Assembly (NCBI RefSeq): GCF_003063645.1
Contig: NZ_NESJ01000012.1
Span: 62,001 to 126,000, forward strand
Direction of reading: 5' to 3'
From: Limnohabitans sp. 2KL-51
Lineage (GTDB): Bacteria > Pseudomonadota > Gammaproteobacteria > Burkholderiales > Burkholderiaceae_C
Length of the DNA stretch: 64,000 nt
Every line of letters starts with the position of its first letter. Position 1 is the stretch's first letter. Below the pieces are notes generated by a model. That model saw only the letters and a list, made by a program, of their open reading frames with translations. It did no database searches and was not told the origin of the DNA. Below are positions 35,925 through 44,603 of this stretch, piece after piece. The translations under genes were made by a program, and so were the position numbers.

Positions 35925-37744
35925 AGCGGCAAGGTGATGCTGAAGATCACCGTTTCGTCTTCATGGGCAAAGTCCACTTGCCCTCCCAACAACTGCGTCA
36001 GCGCCCGCACGATGTACAAACCCAGGCCAGAGCCCGTAGTGGTCTGGGCCAAATCGCTTCTGTAGTACTTTTCGAAAACCCTTGCTTTGTCAGGTGCGCC
36101 TGCATGGCCAACCCTGTTCATCAGCTTCAGCAACATCTGCGGCGAAGAAGCAGGTGCCATGACCTGTAAAACCACCGGGTCACCGGGTGGTGAATATTTG
36201 AGCGCATTTTCAAGCAGGTTATTGAGAATAATTCTGAACAAGGCACCGTCGGTGAAAATCGTCATGTCCGGTATGCCCGATACCTGCACACGCTCTTTGT
36301 TGTCCAGACGATCCACGCACTCCTGGACCAAGGCAACCAAGCTGTGCTTTTTTTTCTCGAATGACCACCCACGCTCCAGCTTGTCGGCTTGCTGACATCG
36401 CTCGATGACCGAGTTCATGTCGTCCACCGCCTGCTCTATGCGCACCGCTGGTTGGCTCCTGCCCAGCGCATTGCGCGCCGCAAACCGGATGAGCGCCAGA
36501 GACGTTTTCAGTTCGTGGGTGAGCATGGCCATGAACTGCGCTTGTTTTTCACGTTGCTGCTTTTCCTGCTCGGCACGCCCAGCGTGCATGGCCAGCTCGG
36601 CCAATCGTTGTTGCTCCTGGTTTCTAGCCCGAAACCTCACAATCATCAGCATGAAGATGCTCGAAATGATGGCGTGGAGCATGACCACGTAGATGCTGAA
36701 TTTGGTTCCGGTTACCGCACCCAAGGAAGGCATTGAATGCAAAAAACCCGTGACAAAATTGGCCGACTGAATACCGATCAGAGCACGGCGGCTGATGACC
36801 GGCTTGTCAATCGCACGCCAAGGGATGCCCCAAATCGCGATCAAGACCAGCAGTGGTGACAACACGGCAATGGCCATCATGTTGATATTCAGCGCAAGCG
36901 CTCTGTGCCCCACCGCAAACATTAAACCAGCCAGCACAATGAACAGCAGGCAAAGCCACAGCAGCAGGTTCGCCCAAGCACGGATTTTGTACTCCTTAAA
37001 AAAGAGCGCATAAAACAATCCCACCGAAAATGTGGTGGCAAAAACGCAGTAGCTGAACAGGGCGTCAACGACCTCGGGTGACAACATCCCGGGTGTCAGC
37101 AAGCGGACATAACCTAGAAACAACGACGCATGCAGCAGGGCCAGCAACTGCTTCAAAAAGAACACCCCATTGATGACTTCCCGGCTGGCCACGAAATACC
37201 CAAGACTCATCAGTAAAAAAATACCCAAAACACCCAACAGCATGGCACTGAAGATGTATTCCACCACGCTCGATTCGTACAACAGCTCATGGGGGATCGC
37301 CTCGATGTCCATGAGGTTGGTACTGACTGTTTTCAGTCGCAACCAGTAATAGGGACTTTCGATGCGGTGGTCCACGATGAAGTTGTGACCCAGCGCCTTG
37401 ATGCCGTTGTTGGCCAACGGATACCTGTCTCCCACAAGGCGCCAGGGCTCTGGACGGCCCTCGGAATACAGGCCAATTTCATCCAGGTAAGTCGGAATGA
37501 TCTTGATGGCTATCTTGCCGCCTTGGAAGGTGTCGTCCACCTTGATGCGAACCCAGAATGCGGAGTCTGAGTACCCCTGATTCAATAAATTGTGCAGGGG
37601 CACAAAATCTTGCTCCCGAACCTGCTCAAAATTCAAGGAAGCCGTCCGGTCTTCGTAAAAAGCCCGCTCCACGATCAAGTCGGCCATAGCTTGTCCTTGC
37701 AAGATGCAAAAAATAGCCATCAAGCACAAGCGCCGTATATTCAA
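35921..37744 (-). CDS. 7TMR-DISM sensor histidine kinase
   Basis: About 607 residues. I choose a TTG at 37744: GGAGG lies eight bases upstream, and the protein then opens with a perfect signal peptide (MNIRRLCLMAIFCILQGQAMA); the first ATG is eight codons later and lacks an RBS. Residues about 22-160 are a periplasmic DISMED2-like domain (NQGYSDSAFWVRIKV), about 165-370 hold seven membrane helices (7TMR-DISM), then a short coiled coil, the H-box MLTHELKTSLALIRFA with phospho-acceptor His near 410, and an ATPase domain (NNLLENALKYSPPGD about 505; GSGLGLYIVRAL near the end). DISM sensors usually detect carbohydrate-like or other extracellular ligands. Confidence 0.9.
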   Translation of the reverse strand: MNIRRLCLMAIFCILQGQAMADLIVERAFYEDRTASLNFEQVREQDFVPLHNLLNQGYSDSAFWVRIKVDDTFQGGKIAIKIIPTYLDEIGLYSEGRPEPWRLVGDRYPLANNGIKALGHNFIVDHRIESPYYWLRLKTVSTNLMDIEAIPHELLYESSVVEYIFSAMLLGVLGIFLLMSLGYFVASREVINGVFFLKQLLALLHASLFLGYVRLLTPGMLSPEVVDALFSYCVFATTFSVGLFYALFFKEYKIRAWANLLLWLCLLFIVLAGLMFAVGHRALALNINMMAIAVLSPLLVLIAIWGIPWRAIDKPVISRRALIGIQSANFVTGFLHSMPSLGAVTGTKFSIYVVMLHAIISSIFMLMIVRFRARNQEQQRLAELAMHAGRAEQEKQQREKQAQFMAMLTHELKTSLALIRFAARNALGRSQPAVRIEQAVDDMNSVIERCQQADKLERGWSFEKKKHSLVALVQECVDRLDNKERVQVSGIPDMTIFTDGALFRIILNNLLENALKYSPPGDPVVLQVMAPASSPQMLLKLMNRVGHAGAPDKARVFEKYYRSDLAQTTTGSGLGLYIVRALTQLLGGQVDFAHEDETVIFSITLPL

Positions 37745-37808
37745 AGTGAAGACCTCCGGTTGCCCGCACCGCAGTGCGCAAACAATGAGTTGGACTTTAT
37801 CTTTTTTG

Positions 37809-37838
37809 TGAACCTTTCCGAACCTTTCCGGACCTTTC
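37809..37838 (-). promoter_or_regulatory. Triple 10-bp direct repeat upstream of the sensor kinase gene
   Basis: Minus strand: GAAAGGTCCG, GAAAGGTTCG, GAAAGGTTCA in direct succession, ending 65 bp upstream of the TTG start. It is the strongest version of the motif found at the three IPTL-CTERM promoters and suggests autoregulation of the two-component operon. Confidence 0.72.
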
Positions 37839-37981
37839 AACCTTCAGCTCAAGCCCAAACCATCCAGACAAACCGCTTGAAGGTAATGTCTTGCCAAGTC
37901 GATAGCGCAAATGAACGGCAGTCCAGCTGCCCAGAAGTCTTGACCGGTGTGACACCCAAATGTTGAACCGGACGGTCCGAC

Positions 37982-39139
37982 CTACACAGACAAATGTGCT
38001 TCCAGTCCCCGACGCGGTGCCGGGCCAATCGAAGGCCCATAGCCCAGACGCGTCCACATCTGCACCGTGTGCCTACGGTCCGCTGCGCCCAGCAAATCGT
38101 GCACGGCCTTGTAATGCGGAGCTTGTTCGGGGTATTCCTGCAGGGCCTGCGACAAGGGGTGCATGGACAAGCCCTGCGCCGTGGCGGCCAGTTGGGCCCG
38201 CACATAGGCACGTCCGGTTTGCAGCTGGGTGGTGCGGTCGTTGTGCTCGGTGCTCAACCAAAAATACGCCGGTGTGCTGGCAATGGCGGCATTGAAGCGC
38301 TCCAGCTGGCCTTTGATCTCTGAGCTGTCGGGTGCTGAAGCCTTGGTGCGGTCAAACAAACCCAGAGCGTTCAGGGCACGCACCATGGGTGAGTTGAGCG
38401 AAATGCCGTCGCGGTGCTGTGCAATTTCTTTCGGGCCAATGCGCAGCACATGGTAGGACTCCAGCAGCGTGCGCGATGTGACCAACTCGGTGCGCCAGGC
38501 GTCCATGGCGATTTGCGCGTGGCGGGCCATGGCCGACTCCTCGCCCCGGGTGACCAAGCCCAAAGTCACCGGCAAACCTTTGACACTCTCGCGTATCGCC
38601 TGCAAGGCAGCGGCATCGGGCGTGCGGGTCTCGTAAACGCCCTTGTGGGTGTGGCGCTTGAACACCTGCGCAAAAAGCGGGTCGGGCTGCACCTGCGCAT
38701 CGCGCACCAGGCGAATGCGGGCGGTGGGCCGTGTGTCTGGGGCGGTGGCTCTGAACTCGCCTTCGGGGAATGGCGTGACCTCGGTGCGGTAGCCCCGCTG
38801 GCGAGCGGCTAGGTCCAGCACCTCGATGAAAGTGCCTTGACTGATCACCAACTGACGCGAGAGCGGATCGGTCTCGGGCAGCAAACGCGTCATGTCCATG
38901 CGCAAAACAATGGTGTCGGGCGTGTCCAAGTCCACCAACCACGACTGAAGGTTGTGGGCATGGGGTGCCAGCAAAGCGTGCGACAAAACCCAACGGCGGA
39001 TGTCCAGGCTGTCGGCTGGAGGGTTCCACGCCGCAATCGCTTCGGGCGGCATGCTGCTGTCGCAGCCAGTCAAGGTGGATGCGGTGGCGGCGGCAATAAA
39101 TCCGCCGCCAGCAATGCGCAAGATTTGTCTTCTGTTCAT
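37982..39139 (-). CDS. Tat-exported nitroreductase-fold (Acg-type) flavoprotein
   Basis: A 385-residue protein. The N-terminus RRQILRIAGGGFIAAATAST (residues 3-22) is a twin-arginine signal followed by LTGC, a lipobox, so it may be a Tat-exported lipoprotein. The body is a divergent nitroreductase fold of the Acg type (LLAPHAHNLQSWLVDL near the FMN site, RLLPETDPLSRQLVIS, and the C-terminal MWTRLGYGPSIGPAPRRG). Such proteins bind FMN; physiological substrates are unknown. It is divergent from a LysR regulator, which probably controls it. The last 226 bp are duplicated at 28636-28861. Confidence 0.82.
   Translation of the reverse strand: MNRRQILRIAGGGFIAAATASTLTGCDSSMPPEAIAAWNPPADSLDIRRWVLSHALLAPHAHNLQSWLVDLDTPDTIVLRMDMTRLLPETDPLSRQLVISQGTFIEVLDLAARQRGYRTEVTPFPEGEFRATAPDTRPTARIRLVRDAQVQPDPLFAQVFKRHTHKGVYETRTPDAAALQAIRESVKGLPVTLGLVTRGEESAMARHAQIAMDAWRTELVTSRTLLESYHVLRIGPKEIAQHRDGISLNSPMVRALNALGLFDRTKASAPDSSEIKGQLERFNAAIASTPAYFWLSTEHNDRTTQLQTGRAYVRAQLAATAQGLSMHPLSQALQEYPEQAPHYKAVHDLLGAADRRHTVQMWTRLGYGPSIGPAPRRGLEAHLSV
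38002..38227. repeat. 226-bp direct repeat (copy 2) at the 3' end of the nitroreductase gene
   Basis: This copy is part of the intact gene; copy 1 is at 28636-28861 in the same orientation. The two enclose the whole IPTL-CTERM/two-component module of about 9.1 kb. Confidence 0.92.
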
Positions 39140-39234
39140 GGTGATTCTCCTTAGGGATGAATGAGGTGAAGACGATTGTCTGGAGACAGTTGCTATTGCA
39201 CAATTGCATAAATTCGATCACCAGCCATTCACTT

Positions 39235-40152
39235 ATGAATAAGTCAAACTTCAACTGGGCCTTGATCCAGTCCTTTTTGGCGGCCATGGAACACGGCAGC
39301 CTGATGGGCGCAGCCCGAGCCACAGGCGTTAGCCAACCCACGCTGGGGCGTCATATTGCAGAACTGGAAAGTCAGCTGAATCTGCTGCTGTTTGAGCGCA
39401 CCGGGCGCGGCCTGCAAGCCACAAGCCATGCGGTGGCGCTGGCCGAATCAGCGCGGGCCATGTACGCGGGCGCTGCCGATTTTTCCAGGCTGGCCTTGGG
39501 AGCCGGGCAATCGGTGCAAGGCAGTGTGCGCTTGTCGGCCAGCCAGACTATGGCTTTTCATCTGCTGCCGCCTATCCTAGCGCGCATGCGCCAGGCGCTG
39601 CCGCAGGTGTCGGTCGAATTGGTGGTGAGCAACTCGGTCAGCAACTTGCTGCTGCGCGAGGCCGACATCGCCCTGCGCATGGTGCGGCCCGAGCAAAGCA
39701 GTCTGGTGGCCCAGCAAATTGGCCAAGTGAGGGTACGTGCCTTCGCCAGCAGGGACTACTTGCAACGCCGGGGCACACCGGAATTGCCCGAAGATTTGGT
39801 ACAGCACGACCTGATCGCAGGCGATACCAACACCGAAATCCAGCAAGGCTTTGAAGCCATGGGCTACCCGGCCAACGCACTGCGCTTCGGGCTGCGCACA
39901 GACGACATGAACGTGCAATGGGCCGCCGTGCGGGCCGGACTGGGCATCTGCTTCACGGGCGAATACCCGTTAGAAAGTGACCCCACCATCGCCGCTGTGT
40001 TGCCCATGATTGCCTTGCCAGTGCTGCCAGTTTGGCTCACGGTGCACCGCGAACTGCGCACCAGCGCCCGAATCCGGGCGGTGTATGACTTTTTGGCTGG
40101 CGAGGTGGGGCAGGCATTGCAATTCGAAGCCGTCCCATCCAACGTGGCCTAA
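39235..40152 (+). CDS. LysR-family transcriptional regulator
   Basis: About 305 residues from ATG 39235. The winged helix-turn-helix is at about 8-65 (FLAAMEHGSLMGAARATGVS, QPTLGRHIAELE), the effector domain at about 90-300. The start lies inside the palindrome ATTCACTTATGAAT. It is divergent from the nitroreductase gene, the classic LysR arrangement, so that gene is the likely target. Confidence 0.9.
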   Translation: MNKSNFNWALIQSFLAAMEHGSLMGAARATGVSQPTLGRHIAELESQLNLLLFERTGRGLQATSHAVALAESARAMYAGAADFSRLALGAGQSVQGSVRLSASQTMAFHLLPPILARMRQALPQVSVELVVSNSVSNLLLREADIALRMVRPEQSSLVAQQIGQVRVRAFASRDYLQRRGTPELPEDLVQHDLIAGDTNTEIQQGFEAMGYPANALRFGLRTDDMNVQWAAVRAGLGICFTGEYPLESDPTIAAVLPMIALPVLPVWLTVHRELRTSARIRAVYDFLAGEVGQALQFEAVPSNVA

Positions 40153-40205
40153 CAACTGCCCGACAATCACCCTTTTGGAACTTTCAGTCAGCAGCGGCTT
40201 CTTTT

Positions 40206-41132
40206 ATGGCGATTCAATGGTTTCCCGGACACATGCACCTCACGCGCAAGGCGATTGGGGAGCGCATCAAAGACATTGACGTCGTCATTGAGATGCTGGA
40301 CGCCCGCCTGCCGGGGTCGAGTGCCAACCCGATGCTGGCCGATCTTATCGAAGGCAAACCCGCACTCAAAATCTTGAGCAAGCAAGACCTGGCCGACCCG
40401 GTACAAACCGCTGCATGGCTGGCGCACTACAACGCCCTGCCCGGCGTGAGCGCTTTGGGCATGGACACCAGCGTGGTGTCCCCCGCCAAGGCCTTGATCG
40501 ATGCCAGCCGCCAGTTGGCCCCCAACCGGGGCGGCATGGTCAAACCCATGCGGGTGCTGATTTGCGGCATTCCCAACGTGGGCAAATCGACGCTGATCAA
40601 CACCCTCAAAGGCAAGCGCGCCGCCAAAACCGGCGACGAAGCGGGCGTGACCAAACTGGAGCAGCGCATCACCCTGGCCGACGACTTTTATCTGTATGAC
40701 ACGCCCGGCGTGCTGTGGCCACGCATCATCGTCGAGCAAAGCGGCTACAACCTGGCGGCCAGCGGCGCGATTGGCGTGAATGCGTTTGACGAAGAGGTGG
40801 TGGCGCTGGAGTTGCTCCATTATTTGATCCCGCGCTACCCGCAGGCCATCACCGAGCGCTACAAGGTGCAAGACGTGGCCAGCCACACCGACGAAACCTT
40901 GCTCGAAGCGATCGCACGCCAGCGCGGCGCGATCCAGAGTGGCGGTCGCGTCAACACCACCAAGGCCGCCGAAATCGTGATCCATGATTTTCGGTCAGCG
41001 GCTTTGGGCCGCCTGACACTGGAAACGCCGGAAGAATTTGCCATCTGGCTGGCCGAAGGCAAAAAGGCCGATGCCGAGCGGGCGCAGCGCAAAAAACCTG
41101 CACGGCCCCCCAAAGACCCAAAACGCCGATGA
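40206..41132 (+). CDS. ylqF: Circularly permuted ribosome-biogenesis GTPase RbgA/YlqF
   Basis: A 308-residue GTPase whose motifs run in permuted order: G4-like ILSKQDLADP (about 57-66) precedes G1 GIPNVGKSTLIN (about 121-132) and G3 DTPGVLWP (about 165). The opening IQWFPGHMHLTRKAI is diagnostic. It acts in late 50S ribosomal subunit assembly. The basic C-terminal tail fits ribosome binding. Confidence 0.94.
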   Translation: MAIQWFPGHMHLTRKAIGERIKDIDVVIEMLDARLPGSSANPMLADLIEGKPALKILSKQDLADPVQTAAWLAHYNALPGVSALGMDTSVVSPAKALIDASRQLAPNRGGMVKPMRVLICGIPNVGKSTLINTLKGKRAAKTGDEAGVTKLEQRITLADDFYLYDTPGVLWPRIIVEQSGYNLAASGAIGVNAFDEEVVALELLHYLIPRYPQAITERYKVQDVASHTDETLLEAIARQRGAIQSGGRVNTTKAAEIVIHDFRSAALGRLTLETPEEFAIWLAEGKKADAERAQRKKPARPPKDPKRR

Positions 41133-41170
41133 GTCTGGCGAGACGTTTTTTTAAACCTCTGACCAGACGC

Positions 41171-41632
41171 TCAGGCCGCGGCCATCTTGCTCATTTGTGC
41201 TGCACGTTGGACAGCGCGGATGATGCGTTCGTGCGCCCCGCAGCGGCACAGGTTTTTGTCCAAAGCCTGACAAATCTGCGCCCGGGTCGGCTCGGGGGTC
41301 TGCTGCAACAAGGCGCTGGCACTGACCAAAATGCCGCTCAGGCAATAGCCGCACTGGCCCGCGTTTTCTTCTATGAAGGCTTGTTGCAAAGCATGGGGTT
41401 GTGCCGTGCCCAAGCCCTCGAGCGTGGTCACGGCATGGCCTTTCACCGCCCACAGTGGCAAATTGCAGGACGTTTGGGGCCGTCCGTCCACCAGCACCAT
41501 GCAAGCGCCGCACTCGCCTTCACCGCAACCCAATTTGGGGCCCGACAAGCCCAACTCGTTGCGCAAGAAGCTGAGCAAAGGGGTTTTGTCGGGCGCTGTC
41601 AGGGCGATGCTCTTGGCGTTGATGGTGATCAT
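41171..41632 (-). CDS. [2Fe-2S] subunit of a molybdenum hydroxylase (IorA/NicA-like)
   Basis: A 153-residue protein with two iron-sulfur motifs: the plant-ferredoxin type CGEGECGACMVLVDG (about 38-52, plus a later Cys) and the C-terminal CGYCLSGIL with CRCG (about 98-137). It passes electrons from the molybdopterin subunit. It is the last gene of the operon with the large subunit and a ModA-like protein. The substrate could be an N-heterocycle or aldehyde; the isoquinoline 1-oxidoreductase alpha subunit is the closest family I recognise. Confidence 0.9.
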   Translation of the reverse strand: MITINAKSIALTAPDKTPLLSFLRNELGLSGPKLGCGEGECGACMVLVDGRPQTSCNLPLWAVKGHAVTTLEGLGTAQPHALQQAFIEENAGQCGYCLSGILVSASALLQQTPEPTRAQICQALDKNLCRCGAHERIIRAVQRAAQMSKMAAA

Positions 41633-41650
41633 GGTCTGTCTCGGGTTTTA

Positions 41651-42412
41651 TCAAGGCACTTCAGCAAAACCCAGCGCTTGGCGCCGGGCTTGCTGACTGG
41701 GTGAGCAGAGGTAACGTGCCAGATCGCAGGCCACCGTCCAGGCCGTTTGGGCCTCAGGGTCATGGTTGTCTGAATGGGGTCGCACAGCAGCCACGGCGTA
41801 TTCGGTGAACAAACCATGCGGGGCCGGAAAAGGCCCCAGATAGTGGGCGTGAGACGCCGCTTGAACCTCGGTGGACTGGGCGCAGGCCATCACACGCTGA
41901 CTGGCATGGGCAGACAAGGCCGCCACTGCTTGCGCGCCGCCAGCATAGGACTGCACGGCGGGCATGTCCGATGCAGGAATAGCCAGTTGGTCGAGCACAC
42001 GCTGCAAATGCCGCCCACCCGAGGACTGCTGCAGATCCGGCACCAGCAACACGTCCAGAGACATCAGGGTCTGGCGCAAGGCTTGGACGGAGGCAACATC
42101 GTAGAACTGGCCATCGCCTGCCAAGCTCACCCAGCCGGTCTCGGCTTGGCCCAAAGACCCCAACGCGTCGATACGATCGAGCCAGCGGGTTTGCAACGTG
42201 CGAATGGCATCGGGGGTGAGCACGCACAGGTGGGAGTCTTGCCCCTCCTCCAGTCGGCGGTTCACCTCGTCCAGCGTGCTTTGCAAAGCCGCATAGCGTG
42301 TGCGGTACTGCGCCATTTGCGCCCACTGCGGCATGGCCAGGCATTGCTCCAGCCAGACGCGTCCAGCGCCAGCACTGCAAATGTCCACCAGGGTCGAGGT
42401 CAGTGCGGTCAT
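41651..42412 (-). CDS. ModA-like periplasmic-binding-fold protein without signal peptide
   Basis: A 253-residue protein. The pattern SVQALRQTLMSLDVLLVPDL followed by SSGGRHLQRVLDQLAI, and later GGAQAVAALSAHASQ, resembles type 2 periplasmic binding proteins of the ModA-like group (alignment by eye, weak). It has no N-terminal export signal, so it should be cytoplasmic. It begins two bases after the large-subunit stop and precedes the iron-sulfur subunit, so it is made with the enzyme. A role in sensing or delivering molybdate or cofactor is inference. Confidence 0.55.
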   Translation of the reverse strand: MTALTSTLVDICSAGAGRVWLEQCLAMPQWAQMAQYRTRYAALQSTLDEVNRRLEEGQDSHLCVLTPDAIRTLQTRWLDRIDALGSLGQAETGWVSLAGDGQFYDVASVQALRQTLMSLDVLLVPDLQQSSGGRHLQRVLDQLAIPASDMPAVQSYAGGAQAVAALSAHASQRVMACAQSTEVQAASHAHYLGPFPAPHGLFTEYAVAAVRPHSDNHDPEAQTAWTVACDLARYLCSPSQQARRQALGFAEVP

Positions 42413-42413
42413 G

Positions 42414-44603
42414 TCAATGGGGCGCGTTCAGCGCCTGAAGGATGTGGTCTTGCGACAAGGGCAAGTGCCGAACACGCACACCCAGGGCATCGAACAAGGC
42501 ATTGCCGAGGGCGGCCGCCACGGGGGCTTGCACCGACTCGCCCGCCCCCAGCGACGGTTGCTCCGGCTGGTCCAGCACATGGATGGTCAATTCGGGCACC
42601 TCACTGAAACGCAAGATCGGGTAATCGGCCCAGCTTTGGGTCGTGATGCGCGTGCGGTCAAACTGAACCGCCTCTTTCAGGGCCCAGCTCATGCCTTGCA
42701 AGGCACCGCCTTCGGTTTGGTTGATCACACCGTCCAGGTCCACCACACGGCCCACATCGACGGCCACATCGAGCTGCAACACACGCAGCGTTTCGCCGGC
42801 CTGCACGCGTGCCAAAACCGCGCACCAAGCCGAGGTGTTTTTGTAGCGGGCCCAGGCCACGCCATGGCCCTCACCCTCGGCTTTGGGCTGACGCCACCAA
42901 GTGCTGCGATCGACCACGGCATTCAAAACGGCCAGACTTCTGGGGTCCTCCATGTGCAGTTTGCGAAACTGCAAAGGGTCTTGTCCGCTGGCATGGGCCA
43001 GCTCGTCCATGAAAGACTCGATGGCAAACACATTGGCAAATGCCCCCAGGGCCCGCATGGCCGAGGTTCGAATCGGCATGACCGTCAGCCGGTGGTTCAC
43101 CACATGGGTGTTGTCAAACGAATAACCTGGAATCGCATTGCGGTCCGAACCTCCCCCTGCGGCCAGCGGCGGATTGATGGCAATAGGCGCGGGCTGCCCC
43201 TGTGCGCGCTGCGAAGCCCCCAGCAAGGTGGGGATCAACGCGCGACCGGGCCGGGAGCTGTAGCCATTGGCCCACAGTTCGTGGTGCCAGTGGCTGATGC
43301 GCCCCTGCGCGTTCAGACGGGCCCTGAGCGAGACCAGGTGGGCGCTGCCCAGTGGCGCTTGCGACAGTTCGTCAGCACGAGACCACACGACTCGAACAGG
43401 ATCACCGGGCTGGGCCATGGCCAACAGGGCCGCATCAAATGCCACATCGTCGGCACCGTTGTGGCCATAGCAACCGGCACCCTCCACATGCCGCATCACG
43501 ATCGCCTGTTTGTCCAGCCCCAAGGCCTTGGTCAGGTCATCGCGCAGATTCTGGATGCCTTGGCTGTGGGTCCAGACCTGCAAGGTCTGGCCGTCCCATT
43601 GGGCCAGTGCGCAGCAAAGACCAATGGAGGCGTGGGCAATAAAAGGCTTGAGGTATTCGCGCGACAAGCTCACCCCGTCTTCGTCAGCGTCAAGGACTTC
43701 CCCTTTTTGAAGGGGGTAAGTGGTTTCATGCGGGGCATTGCGCAAAAAGTCGGCCAAGGCATGCATGTCGGGCAAATTGGCCGACTCGCGCCAAGCCACT
43801 TGCGCTTGCAGCTGAGCCAGTGCGGCGTCCGCCTCGCGCTCAGAGGCGGCCACGATGCCAATAAAGCGCCCATCCACCACCAAGTCAATGGCAGACAGGG
43901 ACATGGCATCCAGCACATCGGCCGGCACGGGTTGATCGGGATCAGCCAATTGGGCCGTCAGCGATGGCGCGCGCAGGACCCGCCCATGGCGCATGCCTGG
44001 CATGCGCACATCGTGGATGAACCGGGGCTGCCCCATGATCTTTTCGGACAGGTCAATGCGACGGACTTTGCCGTGGCCGTGCAGCTTGAGCGCATCCACA
44101 GGCTTGGGCTGGGCCAAACCCTCGTATTCCCGATGCAGATTGATGTCCTTGAGCCAATCCCAATAATCGCCCAGCTCGCGCCCTTGGGAGTCGGTGAAGC
44201 GCCCTTGCTCGACGCGCAAGGCATCGGCGGGCAACCCATGGTGACGGGCCGCTTGCTGAAGGGCCAGAAAACGCACTTCGGCACAAGCGTGGCGAATGGC
44301 CGATCCGGAGTCCTGAACTGAAATGCTGCTGCTGGTCATGCCCTCGTCAGGCCCTTCCAGGGTGCTGGCACTGACGATGTGCACTTGGTCCAAATCCACA
44401 TCCAGTTCATCGGCCGCAATGATGGACAAGGCCGTCAAAATGCCCTGCCCCAACTCCACCTTGCCCGTGAACACACGCACCCGACCGGGCTGAGAGAAAT
44501 CCAGCCATTGCGCCAATTGGCGGTTGGTGTGCAAATTGCCGGGCAAGACCGCTCGACCGTCATTGCGGTCGAACGTAAACCCTCGCGGCGCTGCTGCCGT
44601 CAT
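42414..44603 (-). CDS. Molybdopterin-binding large subunit of a xanthine-oxidase-family hydroxylase (IorB-like)
   Basis: A 729-residue protein. VFTGKVELGQGILTALSIIAADEL (split, about 43-66) starts the molybdopterin domain; GMTSSSISVQDSGSAIRHA and the C-terminal SLGAGESVQAPVAAALGNAL, which holds the catalytic Glu, complete it. Unlike many IorB proteins there is no Tat signal. It hydroxylates a heteroaromatic or aldehyde substrate using water as the oxygen source, with the [2Fe-2S] subunit. Its ATG overlaps the stop of the Bug receptor gene, tying uptake to oxidation. Confidence 0.88.
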   Translation of the reverse strand: MTAAAPRGFTFDRNDGRAVLPGNLHTNRQLAQWLDFSQPGRVRVFTGKVELGQGILTALSIIAADELDVDLDQVHIVSASTLEGPDEGMTSSSISVQDSGSAIRHACAEVRFLALQQAARHHGLPADALRVEQGRFTDSQGRELGDYWDWLKDINLHREYEGLAQPKPVDALKLHGHGKVRRIDLSEKIMGQPRFIHDVRMPGMRHGRVLRAPSLTAQLADPDQPVPADVLDAMSLSAIDLVVDGRFIGIVAASEREADAALAQLQAQVAWRESANLPDMHALADFLRNAPHETTYPLQKGEVLDADEDGVSLSREYLKPFIAHASIGLCCALAQWDGQTLQVWTHSQGIQNLRDDLTKALGLDKQAIVMRHVEGAGCYGHNGADDVAFDAALLAMAQPGDPVRVVWSRADELSQAPLGSAHLVSLRARLNAQGRISHWHHELWANGYSSRPGRALIPTLLGASQRAQGQPAPIAINPPLAAGGGSDRNAIPGYSFDNTHVVNHRLTVMPIRTSAMRALGAFANVFAIESFMDELAHASGQDPLQFRKLHMEDPRSLAVLNAVVDRSTWWRQPKAEGEGHGVAWARYKNTSAWCAVLARVQAGETLRVLQLDVAVDVGRVVDLDGVINQTEGGALQGMSWALKEAVQFDRTRITTQSWADYPILRFSEVPELTIHVLDQPEQPSLGAGESVQAPVAAALGNALFDALGVRVRHLPLSQDHILQALNAPH

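Noticed and set aside
35921..37744. The 7TMR-DISM membrane domain as a possible sorting protease
   Set aside because: The seven-helix region belongs to a complete histidine kinase with H-box and ATPase domain; no protease motif is seen.
41134..41151. Hairpin with T run after ylqF as a terminator
   Set aside because: The stem is only four base pairs (GTCT/AGAC); the T run alone is not enough.
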